From Agrococcus baldri (GTDB taxonomy: Bacteria > Actinomycetota > Actinomycetes > Actinomycetales > Microbacteriaceae): a stretch of 64,000 nt of DNA. The position numbers and the translations under genes are program-made. The notes beneath the pieces are model-generated. The model was not told the origin of the DNA. It searched no databases and saw only the letters and a list, made by a program, of their open reading frames with translations. Below, in pieces: positions 19,700-30,275 of the stretch (the first letter of the stretch is position 1; each line of letters begins with the position of its first letter). The stretch covers positions 186,001 to 250,000 of the forward strand of contig BJUU01000003.1 in NCBI GenBank assembly GCA_007988785.1, written 5' to 3'.

Positions 19700-19717
19700 C
19701 TTCACCACATGGTGAAG
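19700..19717 (+). promoter_or_regulatory. Inverted repeat over the arsR-like start codon (putative operator)
   Basis: CTTCACC (19700-19706), ACAT, GGTGAAG (19711-19717) is a perfect 7-bp inverted repeat that contains the ATG at 19709. It lies just behind the TACACT -10 box (19696-19701). A bound repressor would block both transcription start and translation of a leaderless message. Confidence 0.6.
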
Positions 19718-20047
19718 TCAACGGTCGACGGGGTCGCGCACGCGATCGCCTCGCCGTCGCGCCGGCAGCTCGTCGGCCGGCTGGCCGAGGGACCGGCGAC
19801 CATGAGCGAGCTCGCCGCAGTGCTTGGCGTCACGCTGCCGGCCATCGACAAGCACGTGCGGGTGCTCGAGGCCGCCGGCCTGGCCCGCAAGCGCCGGGTC
19901 GGCAGGCAGGCGATCGTCACCCTCGAGCCGGGCGGCCTCGACCTGCTCGCCGACTGGGCGACCGGCATGCGCGCGATGTGGCGCGCACGCCTGGCCGACT
20001 TCGCCGACCACCTCGCCGCCGATGAGCACCACAGGGAGCAGCCATGA
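19709..20047 (+). CDS. ArsR-type winged-helix regulator
   Basis: A 112-residue repressor: AHAIASPSRRQLVGRLAEGPATMSEL, then the recognition helix in LGVTLPAIDKHVRVLEAAGLARKRRVG. No metal-binding cysteines are present, so it is the non-metal subgroup usually paired with an SRPBCC protein. Its stop overlaps the ATG of the SRPBCC gene that follows, as expected for that pair. The TACACT box 7 nt upstream indicates a leaderless transcript. Confidence 0.88.
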   Translation: MVKSTVDGVAHAIASPSRRQLVGRLAEGPATMSELAAVLGVTLPAIDKHVRVLEAAGLARKRRVGRQAIVTLEPGGLDLLADWATGMRAMWRARLADFADHLAADEHHREQP

Positions 20048-20463
20048 CCGAGACCACGATCGAGCTCGCGCAAAGGGTGCCGGCACCGCGCGAGCGCGCC
20101 TGGGCCGCCTGGACCGAGCAGTCGCAGCTCGCCCGCTGGTGGTGGCACCGGGTGCCGGGCACGGTGATCGAGGCGGATGCGCGGGTCGGCGGCGGCTACC
20201 GCTTCGAGTCGGTCGACGCGGGCTTCGGCGTCACGGGGGAGTACCTCGAGGTGGTGCCGATGGAGCGGCTCGTGCTCACCTGGCGCTGGATCGACGACGG
20301 TGTCGTCGCCGAGGCGGTCGACACCGTGACGGTGCGGTTCGCCGAGGACGGCGACGGCACGCTCGTCACGGTCGAGCACGTGACCCATGCGGCGGGGGCC
20401 GCCGACTACGAGCTCGGCTGGCGCGACACCATCGTGCACCTCGACGCGGCTCTCGCCCCCTGA
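20044..20463 (+). CDS. SRPBCC (AHSA1-like) protein paired with ArsR
   Basis: A 139-residue START-like protein: VPAPRERAWAAWTEQSQLARWWW at the N-terminus, VGGGYRFESVDAGFGVTGEY in the middle and a C-terminal helix YELGWRDTIVHLDAAL. It shares the layout of the protein at 18497. Translationally coupled to the ArsR gene (ATGA overlap). Members of this pairing are known, but their ligands are mostly not. Confidence 0.87.
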   Translation: MTETTIELAQRVPAPRERAWAAWTEQSQLARWWWHRVPGTVIEADARVGGGYRFESVDAGFGVTGEYLEVVPMERLVLTWRWIDDGVVAEAVDTVTVRFAEDGDGTLVTVEHVTHAAGAADYELGWRDTIVHLDAALAP

Positions 20464-20500
20464 TCGCCAGGCCCGCCCCGTCATCCCGCCACCTGTCGAT

Positions 20501-20597
20501 TGGCGCCTCCCGAAGGTGAGTGGCGCCTTCTGCAGGTGAGTGGCGCCTTCTGCAGGTGAGTGGCGCCTTCTGCAGAGTGGCGCCTCCTGCAGGTGAG
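20501..20597. repeat. Tandem 20-bp repeat array, left half (five units)
   Basis: Units of TGGCGCCTTCTGCAGGTGAG start at 20501, 20521, 20541, 20561 and 20578; the first reads CTCCCGA in place of CTTCTGC, the fourth is three bases short and the fifth has CTCC. Each carries the palindrome GGCGCC. No gene is seen in this stretch. Confidence 0.9.
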
Positions 20598-20607
20598 TGC
20601 GCTGTCG

Positions 20608-20766
20608 GCCGCCACTCGAACGCGGGAGGCGCCACTCGAACGCGGGAGCCGCCACTCGAACGCGGGAGGCGCCACTCGAACGCGTGAGGCGCCACTCGAA
20701 CGCGGGAGGCGCCACTCGAACGCGGGAGGCGCCACTCGAACGCGGGAGGCGCCACTCGAACGCGGC
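20608..20766. repeat. Tandem 20-bp repeat array, right half (eight units)
   Basis: The block GCCACTCGAA recurs at 20611, 20631, 20651, 20671, 20691, 20711, 20731 and 20751, exactly every 20 bp, separated by CGCGGGAGGC with single changes. The core GGCGCCACTC is the reverse complement of GAGTGGCGCC in the left array, so the halves are inverted with respect to each other. The gap 20464-20845 holds these arrays and the promoter of the next gene, nothing else that I can see. Confidence 0.92.
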
Positions 20767-20805
20767 GGCGACACCGCGGGACTCGTTCGCTGGGCTAAGC
20801 AGGCG

Positions 20806-20840
20806 TAGGCTGGCGGCACCGCTGTCTGATTCGAGGAGGA
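20806..20840 (+). promoter_or_regulatory. -10 box and ribosome-binding site of the amidohydrolase
   Basis: TAGGCT (20806-20811) is followed by a leader ending in GAGGAGGA (20833-20840), 5 nt before the ATG at 20846. The leader begins right after the repeat arrays. Confidence 0.5.
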
Positions 20841-20845
20841 CCCGC

Positions 20846-22060
20846 ATGCTCGCCATCGTCAACGCCACGGTGATCCCTGTCGAGGGCGAGGAGTTCGAGG
20901 GAACGATCCTCGTGCGCGACGGCCGGATCGCCGAGCTCGGCAGCGATGTGACGGTCCCCGAGGGCGCGACGGTGCTCGACGTGGCGGGCGCGCAGGTCAC
21001 GCCGGGGCTCGTCGACGCGCACGTGCACCTGGGCGTGCACCCGGAGGGCGACGGCGGCGCCGCGAGCGACACCAACGAGATGACCAACCCCAACATGGCG
21101 GGCGTGCGCACCATCGACGCGATCGACCCGTACGACGAGGGCTTCGACCTCGCGCTCGCCGGCGGCGTCACCACGGTGAACGTCAACCCCGGCTCCGGCA
21201 ACCCGATCGGCGGCCAGGCCACCACGCTGCACACGCACGGCCGCATCGTCGACCACATGGTGCTGCGCGAGCCCGCCGGCATCAAGAGCGCCCTGGGCGA
21301 GAACCCGAAGCGCGTCTACGGCGAGAAGAAGCAGACCCCCTCGACGAGGCTCGGCACCGCGAAGGTCATCCGCGACGCCTTCGTCGCGGCGCAGAACTAC
21401 CAGCGCCGCCACGCCGACCCCGACAACGACAAGCGCCACGACGTCGACCTCACGATGGAGGCGCTCGGCAAGGTGCTCAGCCGCGAGATCCCGTGGCGCC
21501 AGCACGCGCACCGCGCCGACGACATCGTCACGGCCCTGCGCATCCAGGCCGAGTTCGGCTACGACCTGGTCATCGACCACGGCACCGAGGCGCACCTGGT
21601 GGCCGACCTGCTCGCCGAGCGCGGCGTGCCGGTGCTGATCGGCCCGCTGTTCACGACGAAGTCGAAGATGGAGCTGCGGGGCCGATCGATCGCCAACCCC
21701 GGCAAGCTCGCGAAGGCCGGCGTCGAGCTCTCGATCATCACCGACCACCCCGTGATCCCCATCTCGTTCCTCGTGCACCAGGCGTCGCTCGCCGTGCGCG
21801 AGGGTCTGGACCGCGAGACGGCGCTGCGGGCCATCACCATCAACCCGGCGAAGGTGCTCGGCGTCGCCGACCAGCTCGGCTCGATCGAGGTCGGCAAGCG
21901 CGCCGACCTGGTGGTCTGGAGCGGCGACTGGATGGATCCGATGGCCCGCCCCCGCACCGTGCTCATCGACGGCGCCGTCGTCTTCGAGCACGACGCGACG
22001 ACCGGCGAGGAGCGCGTCGCCCCGCGCGGCGACGTGCCGCTCGCCCTCGCCCAGGAGTGA
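20846..22060 (+). CDS. Amidohydrolase (imidazolonepropionase-like)
   Basis: A 404-residue metal-dependent hydrolase. The first metal motif is DAHVHLGVH (near residue 60), further ligands are likely in IDHGTEAHL and ITDHPVIP, and the protein ends with the standard sandwich domain GSIEVGKRADLVVWSGD. This branch hydrolyses cyclic amides or similar C-N bonds; the substrate is unknown. It overlaps the following MFS gene by GTGA, suggesting that uptake or export of a related compound is linked. Confidence 0.87.
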   Translation: MLAIVNATVIPVEGEEFEGTILVRDGRIAELGSDVTVPEGATVLDVAGAQVTPGLVDAHVHLGVHPEGDGGAASDTNEMTNPNMAGVRTIDAIDPYDEGFDLALAGGVTTVNVNPGSGNPIGGQATTLHTHGRIVDHMVLREPAGIKSALGENPKRVYGEKKQTPSTRLGTAKVIRDAFVAAQNYQRRHADPDNDKRHDVDLTMEALGKVLSREIPWRQHAHRADDIVTALRIQAEFGYDLVIDHGTEAHLVADLLAERGVPVLIGPLFTTKSKMELRGRSIANPGKLAKAGVELSIITDHPVIPISFLVHQASLAVREGLDRETALRAITINPAKVLGVADQLGSIEVGKRADLVVWSGDWMDPMARPRTVLIDGAVVFEHDATTGEERVAPRGDVPLALAQE

Positions 22061-23277
22061 GCGCCGCCCCCGGCGCCGAGTTCAGCAGGCGGCACCGCGT
22101 CACGACGCTGATCGTGCTCGGCCTGCTGGCCGGGCTCGGCCCCTTCACCATCGATCTCTACCTGCCCGCCTTCCCGATGGTGAAGGAGGACTTCAGCACG
22201 ACGGATGCGGTGGTGCAGCTGACCCTGTCGGCCACCACCCTGGGATTCGCGTTCGGGCAGCTGGTGGTGGGCCCGCTCTCCGATCGCATCGGGCGCCGCC
22301 GGCCGCTGCTGATCGCCACGAGCGTGCACGTGCTCGCGAGCGTCGCGGTGGCGCTCGCCCCCGACATCGTCACGCTCTCGCTCATGCGCGTGATCCAGGG
22401 CTTCGGGGCGGCCGCCGGCACCGCCGTGGCGATGGCCATGGTGCGCGACCTCTTCGGCGGCAAGCAGCTGACGACGGCCCTGTCGCGGCTGGCGCTCGTG
22501 ATCGGCATCGCGCCGATCGCCGCCCCGGTCGTGGGCTCCTGGCTCGTGGGCGTCATGCACTGGCGCGGGCTGTTCTGGGTGCTCGCCGGCTACGCCGCCG
22601 TCGTGATCGTGCTGCAGCTGCTCTTCCTGCGCGAGACGCTGCCGCCGCAGCTGCGGCACGCGCCCGGCCACTCGACGCTCGGGCAGCGCTACCGCGCCGT
22701 GCTCACCGACCGGGTGTTCGTCGGCGTCGCCATCATCGGCGCGAGCATTTTCGGCGGCATGTTCGCCTACATCTCCACCTCGTCGCTGCTCCTGCAGGAC
22801 GTCTACGGCTTCACGCCCGGCGAGTTCGGGCTGGTGTTCGCGCTGTGCTCGGTGGGGGTGCTGATCGGCACGCAGACCGCGGGCCGGGCCGCGAACCGCT
22901 TCGGCCCGCAGTGGGTGCTGGTGGTCTCTACGGCCCTGCTCGTGGTGGGCGCATCCGCCATCATCGTGCTCGACATCGCGGGCCTGGGCGTGCCGGGGCT
23001 CGTGCCGCCGCTCGCCGTGTTCGCGTTCGCCTTCGGGCTGTCGATGCCGTGCGTGCAGACGCTCGCGCTCGCCGGTCACTCGAGCGAGGCCGGCACCGCC
23101 GCCTCGCTGCTCGGCGCGCTCAACATGTCGATCGCGGGGCTCGTGAGCCCCGTCGTGGGGCTGTTCCGCATCGAGAACGCCATCCCGATGGGCGCCATCA
23201 TGCTCGTCTGCGGCGTGCTCGCCACGTGCTCGCTGTGGTTCGTCGTGCGGCCGCGCACCGTGCCCGCGATCGAGTGA
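22057..23277 (+). CDS. MFS drug-resistance transporter (Bcr/CflA type)
   Basis: A 406-residue, twelve-helix exporter. GLGPFTIDLYLPAFP at the first helix and SDRIGRRRPLL in the first loop are typical of the Bcr/CflA group, as is RVIQGFGAAAGTAVAMAMVRD at helix 4-5. The GTG start overlaps the amidohydrolase stop (4 nt), so both come from one message. The substrate is unknown; Bcr/CflA members export dipeptides, bicyclomycin or sulfonamide-type drugs. Confidence 0.9.
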   Translation: MSAAPGAEFSRRHRVTTLIVLGLLAGLGPFTIDLYLPAFPMVKEDFSTTDAVVQLTLSATTLGFAFGQLVVGPLSDRIGRRRPLLIATSVHVLASVAVALAPDIVTLSLMRVIQGFGAAAGTAVAMAMVRDLFGGKQLTTALSRLALVIGIAPIAAPVVGSWLVGVMHWRGLFWVLAGYAAVVIVLQLLFLRETLPPQLRHAPGHSTLGQRYRAVLTDRVFVGVAIIGASIFGGMFAYISTSSLLLQDVYGFTPGEFGLVFALCSVGVLIGTQTAGRAANRFGPQWVLVVSTALLVVGASAIIVLDIAGLGVPGLVPPLAVFAFAFGLSMPCVQTLALAGHSSEAGTAASLLGALNMSIAGLVSPVVGLFRIENAIPMGAIMLVCGVLATCSLWFVVRPRTVPAIE

Positions 23278-23323
23278 GGCGCGAGGGCCTCGGCTCCGGG
23301 CTCCAGCGTGCAAGGATGTCGCC

Positions 23324-25152
23324 ATGACCGACGAGCTGGCGAAGGCGCAGGCAGAACTCGAGGCGGCCAGGAAGGCGCAGCTGGAGGCGGAGGCGCGGCT
23401 GGCCGAGCTGCAGACCGCCGCCGAGCGCGCGGAGGCAGACACCCCGCCCTCCCCGGTCGACGACATCGTGCCGGAGGAGGTGCCGCCGGTCGCCGAGAGC
23501 TTCGAGGAGGCCCCGGTCTCGGCGCCGACGCCCGCAGATCCCGAGCAGCCGGTGGAGCCGGGCGAGCCGGTCGACGAGGCCGACCTCAGCGGGCCGCTGG
23601 AGCCGGAGGCGGTCGCCGCGATCCGCGCCGGCTACGCCTTCGACGGCGCGGCGCTCCAGATGGGGGCGCTCGTCAACGGCGAGGCCGACGCCGAGACGCA
23701 GGTGCGCATCCCGCTGTCGATGGTGAACCGCCACGGCCTGGTCGCCGGCGCGACGGGCACCGGCAAGACCAAGACCCTGCAGGTGCTCGCCGAGCAGCTC
23801 TCGGCCGCCGGCGTGCCCGTCTTCGCCGCCGACATCAAGGGCGACCTCTCGGGCATCGCGACGCCGGGGGAGTCGGACGACAAGCTGCTCGCACGCACCG
23901 CCGGCATCGGCCAGCCGTGGGAGGGCGCCGCGGCACCGGTGGAGTACTTCGCGCTCGGCGGGGTCGGCCACGGGGTGCCGATCCGCGCGACCGTGCTCGA
24001 CTTCGGGCCCACGCTGCTGGCGAAGGTGCTGGGGCTCAACGACACCCAGGAGTCGAGCCTCGGCATCGTCTTCGCGTACGCCGACGAGCAGCAGCTGCCG
24101 CTCGTCGACCTGAAGGACCTGCGCGAGCTGCTGCTGTGGCTCACGAGCGACGAGGGCAAGGCCGAGCTGCAGCGGCTGGGCGGCATCTCCTCGCAGACCG
24201 CGGGCGTCATCCTGCGCGAGATCACCGCCTTCAGCGCGCAGGGAGCCGGCGTCTTCTTCGGCGAGCCCGACATCGACACCCGCGAGTTCCTGCGCACCGC
24301 GCCCGACGGCCGCGGCATCGTCAGCCTGCTCGAGGTGCCCGGCGTCGCCGACCAGCCCGCGCTGTTCTCCACCTTCCTCATGTGGCTGCTCGCCGACCTC
24401 TTCGAGGACCTGCCGGAGGTCGGGGACGTCGACAAGCCCAAGCTCGTGTTCTTCTTCGACGAGGCGCACCTGCTGTTCAAGGACGCGTCCAAGGACTTCC
24501 TGGCCGCCATCGTGCAGACCGTGCGGCTCATCCGCTCGAAGGGCGTCGGCATCTTCTTCGTCACCCAGACGCCGAAGGATGTGCCCGACGACGTGCTCGC
24601 GCAGCTCGGCTCCCGCGTGCAGCACCAGCTGCGGGCGCACACGCCCGACGCCGAGAAGGCGCTGCGCGCCACCGTGCGCACCTACCCGAAGAGCGAGTAC
24701 GACCTCGAGGAGGTGCTGACGAGCCTCGGCATCGGCGAGGCGATCGTGACGGTCATGAACGAGAAGGGCGCGCCCACGCCGGTGGCCTGGACGCGGCTGC
24801 GGGCCCCGCAGGGCTCGATGGATCCCACGCCGGAGGCGGAGATCCAGCGCGCCGTGCAGGCCTCGGCGCTGCTGCCCAAGTACGGCCAGGCGGTCGACCG
24901 CGAGTCGGCCTACGAGATGCTGCAGGCGAAGATGCAGGCGTCGCAGCGGGCCGAGCAGGACGAGCAGGCGAGCGCGGCGGCCGAGGAGGAGGCCGAGCGC
25001 CTCGAGGCGGAGGCCAAGCGCAACCGAGCCGGGCGCTCCTCCGGGGGCTCCGCGGCCGGCGGCGGCAACGTCATCACCGACTTCCTCGGCTCGCGCTCGG
25101 GACAGGCGATGATCCGCGACGTCGTGCGCGGCATCTTCGGCAACCGGCGCCG

Positions 25153-25156
<4 letters not shown>
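23324..25156 (+). CDS. HerA-like helicase / ATPase (DUF853 type)
   Basis: A 610-residue P-loop ATPase. An N-terminal coiled coil (residues 2-32) and an acidic Pro/Glu linker (about 40-95) precede the RecA-like domain with Walker A AGATGTGKTKTLQVL (near 143) and Walker B KLVFFFDEAHLLF (near 375); FFVTQTPKDVPDDVLAQLG follows. The C-terminus has an alanine/glutamate helix and a Gly-rich tail. Related to bacterial HerA/YjgR proteins, whose exact role is unclear. Overlaps the histidine kinase start by 4 nt. Confidence 0.88.
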
Positions 25157-26793
<1,637 letters not shown>

Positions 26794-28229
26794 CGCATCC
26801 GTCGTCGTGCCGACGAAGCCCGTGCGCGTCATCTCGCCCCACACCTGCTGCCTGCCGGTCAGCGCCGCCCACCAGCCCTGGATGCGCCAGACCGCGGTGA
26901 GCTGCCGGTAGCCGAGGTTCTCGGCGACGATCGCCCAGAGCGTCGAGCCCAGGTCGCGCCACCGCTCGTAGCGGTGGAAGCTCGCCTCCTCGACCACCAC
27001 CGCGGCGAGCGTGACGAGCGTGCCGTAGCCGTAGGAGACCAGGATGAGGAACAGCGCGAGCGTGTTGTCGAGCGCGCCGGTGAGGAAGCCGAGCAGCAGG
27101 ATGACGATGCCGACCAGCTCGAACAGCGGGGCGAAGAGCTCGAACAGCCAGTAGTAGGGGAGCGCGACCGAGCCGATGCGGCCGTACTTGGGGCGGAAGA
27201 GCATGCCGCGGTACTTCCAGAGCACCTCCCACAGGCCGCGATGCCACCTGCGGCGCTGGCGGGCCAGCACCTTGAGGGTCGAGGGCGCCTCCGTCCAGCT
27301 GACGGGCTCAGGCACGTAGGCCACCCGCGCGTCGCGGTCGCCGTCGCGGATCCATCGCTGGATGCGCATGACGAGCTCGAAGTCCTCGCCGATCGAGTCG
27401 GGGTCGAGACCGCCCAGCTCGAGCAGCACGTCGCGCCGGAACATGCCGAACGCGCCGGAGATCAGCACGAGCGCGCCCAGGTCGGACCACGCGGTGCGGC
27501 CCAGCAGGAACGCGCGCAGGTACTCCACGACCTGGATGCGGGTGATGATCTGCTTCGGCATCCGGATCTCGACGATGCGGCCGCCGATCACGCGGCTGTT
27601 GTTGACGATGCGCACGACGCCGCCGGTCGCGACGACGCGGTCGGGATCGTCGGCGAACGGCTTCGAGACGGACAGCAGCGCGTCCGGCTCGAGGAGCGAG
27701 TCGGCGTCGATCATCACCACGAGATCGTTGCTGGCCAGATCCAGCCCGGCGTTGATCGAGTCGGAGCGACCGGAGTTGTCCTTGTCGATCACGATCAGCG
27801 GCACCGGGCCGCCCTGCGAGCGCCAGATCCGGCGGATGGCGCCCCGCACCGGCAGCCGCCTCGGCAGGTCTCGGAGGTCGGGCACGAGGTCGTACTCGTC
27901 GCGCAGGAGCGCCACGGTGTCATCCGAGCTGCCGTCGTTGATGACGATCACCTCGTGGTCGGGGTAGCGCAGATCGAGCACCGAGCGCACGCTGGCGCGG
28001 ATGACGGCGGCCTCGTTGTAGGCGGGCACGAGCACGCTCACGCCGGGGCTGAGCGGCGAGGCGGCCATCGCCTCCTCGCCGCGGTGGCCGCGACGGCGCA
28101 GGTAGCGCGAGAAGTGGCGCCCCGCCATCAGCACCAGCACCAGCATGAACGTGTTGGAGAGCACGAAGTAGATCGCCGACGGCCAGATGAGCGCCTGGAT
28201 GACGGCGACGACGGCGTCGTGCAGCCAGC

Positions 28230-29195
28230 TCATGCGAGCGCCTCGCGGGCGGGAAGGCCGGCGGCGCGCCGTGCCGCCGGTGCGGCGCGGGCGCTGAGCT
28301 GCGCCATCGCATCGGCCGTCCACGACGGCGGCAGCGCCACGAGGGCGGCGGCGGCGGCCTCGCCCTCGACCCCCTCGCCCAGCGCCATCTCGAGCAGCCG
28401 TGGCACGGCCGAGCGCACCGGCAGCTGCTCGAGCGAGCGGATCGCCGCCAGGCGCACCAGCTCGTGGTCGTCGCGCAGCAGCCCGACGAGCGCGTCCCCC
28501 GCGCCGGCGACCTGCAGGATGCCCGCGACGCGCGTCGCCCCGTGCCGCACGCCCGGGTCGGGGTCGTCGAGCGCGCGCCGCACGGCGTCGCCCGCGACGA
28601 GCCCCTGCTGCAGCAGGGCGGATGCGGCGAGGCCGTTCGAGACCCCGGAGCCGGTCCGGTGCGCGGCGATGATCAGCGCGGTCGCGCTCTGGTCGTCGAA
28701 TGCGCCGAGCGCCCGGATCGCGACGGCTCGCACCTCCCGCGAGCGATCCTCGGCGAGGCTCCGCAGGTTGCGCAGCGCGCCCGGGGGCCGCAGCAGCCCG
28801 AGCGCCTCCGCGGCATCCGAGCGCACGGCAGCGCTGCGGTGCTCGACGGCGGCCATCACGGCGGGCACCATGCCGGCCGCGTCGGCGACCGCCCGGAGCC
28901 GCGTCGCCGCCTCCCCCGTGACGTCGCGCAGCATCCCCAGCACGGTGCGCCGAACGTGCCGCTGCGCATCCGCATCCAGCCCGTCGACGCGCTGGAGCAG
29001 CTCGGGCAGCTCGTCGTCGTCGCACACGGTGGCGGTGAGCACGAGCAGGCGCACCTGCGCGTCGAGCACTGCCTCCCGGCGCAGCCGCCGCCGCCGCAGG
29101 CCGCGCTGCACGACCACCGCGACGATGGTGCCGAGCATGAGCGCCGCCGTGATGAGCAGGATCACCTGCATCAGGGCGTCGGTCAGCCAGGTCAT
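28230..29195 (-). CDS. Membrane-anchored HEAT-repeat protein
   Basis: A 321-residue protein with one N-terminal membrane helix (about 9-32, then RRRRLRR) and a run of HEAT-type helical pairs from about 90 to 300, for example AVRSDAAEALGLLR, EVRAVAIRALGAF, GVRHGATRVAGIL and LVRLAAIRSLEQL. HEAT solenoids act as binding scaffolds. Its first residues MTWLTDAL resemble the glycosyltransferase's MSWLHDAV. It overlaps both neighbours by 4 nt, so receiver, scaffold and synthase are made together. Confidence 0.85.
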   Translation of the reverse strand: MTWLTDALMQVILLITAALMLGTIVAVVVQRGLRRRRLRREAVLDAQVRLLVLTATVCDDDELPELLQRVDGLDADAQRHVRRTVLGMLRDVTGEAATRLRAVADAAGMVPAVMAAVEHRSAAVRSDAAEALGLLRPPGALRNLRSLAEDRSREVRAVAIRALGAFDDQSATALIIAAHRTGSGVSNGLAASALLQQGLVAGDAVRRALDDPDPGVRHGATRVAGILQVAGAGDALVGLLRDDHELVRLAAIRSLEQLPVRSAVPRLLEMALGEGVEGEAAAAALVALPPSWTADAMAQLSARAAPAARRAAGLPAREALA

Positions 29196-29551
29196 CCGAG
29201 CGTCGCGGTCACGCGGGCCAGCAGCGCGCGGGGGCTGAAGGGCTTGGTGACGTAGTCGTCGGCGCCCGCCGCGAAGCCCGCCTCGATGTCCTTCTCCTGC
29301 CCGCGAGCGGTGAGCAGGATGACGGGCGTGGTGTCGCCCCGGTCGCGGATCGCGCGCAGCACGTCGATGCCGGACATGCCGGGCATCATCAGGTCGAGCA
29401 CGATGAGCGACCAGGCGCCCTCGAGGGCGGCCTCGAGCGCCTGCGAGCCGTCGGAGCGCACGACCACCTCGTAGCCGGCGGACTCGAGCTTGATGGCGAC
29501 CAGGTCGCGGATGTCGCGGTCGTCGTCCACGACGAGGATGCGCGCGCTCAC
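29192..29551 (-). CDS. Stand-alone response regulator (receiver domain only)
   Basis: A 119-residue receiver with no output domain. The acidic pocket is D9-D10-D11, the phosphorylation site is D53 in VLDLMMPG, and T81 and K103 (YVTKPFS) complete the switch. It must signal by protein contact, most simply with the HEAT protein encoded next. The convergent kinase at 25153 is the nearest candidate phosphodonor. The GTG at 29551 puts the first strand at the start and has GGGAG upstream; an ATG at 29605 would add 18 residues. Confidence 0.87.
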   Translation of the reverse strand: MSARILVVDDDRDIRDLVAIKLESAGYEVVVRSDGSQALEAALEGAWSLIVLDLMMPGMSGIDVLRAIRDRGDTTPVILLTARGQEKDIEAGFAAGADDYVTKPFSPRALLARVTATLG

Positions 29552-29674
29552 CGCGATGCTCCCGCACCCGCGAGGGGCGCCGGCGGACTGCTTGGGCGCA
29601 TGCATGCTCCAACGTGACGAGTCTGCGTGGTCGGTGATCTCACGCTACAAGGGCGCACGGCCTGCGGTCGGATT

Positions 29675-29689
29675 CGGCGGAGGATAGGG
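29675..29689. repeat. 15-bp target-site duplication, left copy
   Basis: CGGCGGAGGATAGGG here is identical to 30106-30120, where it forms the 3' end of tRNA-Ser plus three flanking bases. It ends exactly where the TGTG of the IS left end begins. Confidence 0.85.
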
Positions 29690-30105
29690 TGTGCTGGTTC
29701 ACGACATCGTTCACATATGAGTCGGGACATCGTTCACATCCACGATGAGGCGTGTCGAAGCCGCGCGTCATCGTCCTGCCCGTTGTCCGCCGCGACCAGC
29801 ACGACTGGCGCATCCGTCACGACCGCGTCGATCGCTTGGGCAAGCTCGCCCTCCGCCGCGCCGGCCGCATGCACCACCTCGGCATCGGCATCGACCACGC
29901 CCGCACCCCGGTCCTGATCCTCACCGACGACACCAGCGTCACCGTCTCCGACCACACCACCGGCGAGGTCCTCTCCACCCACACCGTCGATTCCACACGC
30001 ACCTACTGGCGCAACAACGACAGAAGCCCCGGCCGATGGCCAGGGCTTCTCCCCGATATGAACGATGACGCGGAACATCTATGAACGATGTCCCGCGTCA
30101 TCACA
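29690..30105. mobile_element. Internally deleted IS481-family element
   Basis: This 416-bp element begins with TGTG (29690) and its reverse complement also begins with TGTG (30105). Aligned from these tips, the two ends share CATCGTTCA at positions 16-24 and again at 39-47, a 23-bp spacing seen on both sides, plus scattered matches. A 15-bp direct repeat flanks it exactly. Inside remains only the C-terminal part of a transposase. IS481 elements of this type are normally around 1 kb or more, so most of the interior is gone. Confidence 0.88.
29752..30084 (+). pseudogene. C-terminal fragment of IS481-family transposase
   Basis: The 110-codon frame reads like the tail of IS481 integrases: RDQHDWRIRHDRVDRLGKLAL, RMHHLGIGIDHARTPVL, then STHTVDSTRTYW. 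The catalytic DDE core and the N-terminal HTH are missing, so it cannot transpose by itself. The first codons come from the junction with the left end. It could still be mobilised by a full-length relative. Confidence 0.82.
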
Positions 30106-30120
30106 CGGCGGAGGATAGGG
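30106..30120. repeat. 15-bp target-site duplication, right copy
   Basis: Identical to 29675-29689. Twelve of the bases are the 3' end of tRNA-Ser (including the discriminator), so the insertion site was at the end of the tRNA gene and the duplication kept that gene intact. Confidence 0.85.
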
Positions 30121-30193
30121 GATTCGAACCCCTGAGGGCTTGCACCCAACACGCTTTCCAAGCGTGCGCCATAGGCCACTAGGCGAATCCTCC
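30109..30193 (-). tRNA. tRNA-Ser (anticodon GGA)
   Basis: The acceptor stem is GGAGGAT/ATCCTCC with discriminator G. The anticodon loop TTGGAAA closes a CACGC/GCGTG stem and gives anticodon GGA, reading UCC and UCU. A long variable arm, as in all serine tRNAs, and the T arm GGGG-TTCGAAT-CCCC follow. CCA is not encoded. The 3' end abuts the IS481 remnant, which lies downstream of the tRNA. Confidence 0.95.
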
Positions 30194-30275
30194 GTGCTGA
30201 CCTCGAGAGGCCAACCCCACGATTCTAGCGGCAATGGGGCGAGGGCTCGCGCCCTCGCCCCATCGACGGGCTCAG

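Noticed and set aside
20501-20766. CRISPR array
   Set aside because: Units are only 20 bp and directly contiguous, with no variable spacers and no cas genes.
20560-20808. Short frames over the 20-bp arrays encoding repeated RTREAPLERG-type peptides
   Set aside because: They simply translate the tandem repeats; no start signal and no codon bias of real genes.
29675-30120. Scar of a genomic island integrated at tRNA-Ser (15-bp att-like repeats)
   Set aside because: The repeats abut the IS481 tips with no gap on either side, which fits a target-site duplication better than attachment sites left by an integrase; no integrase remnant is present.
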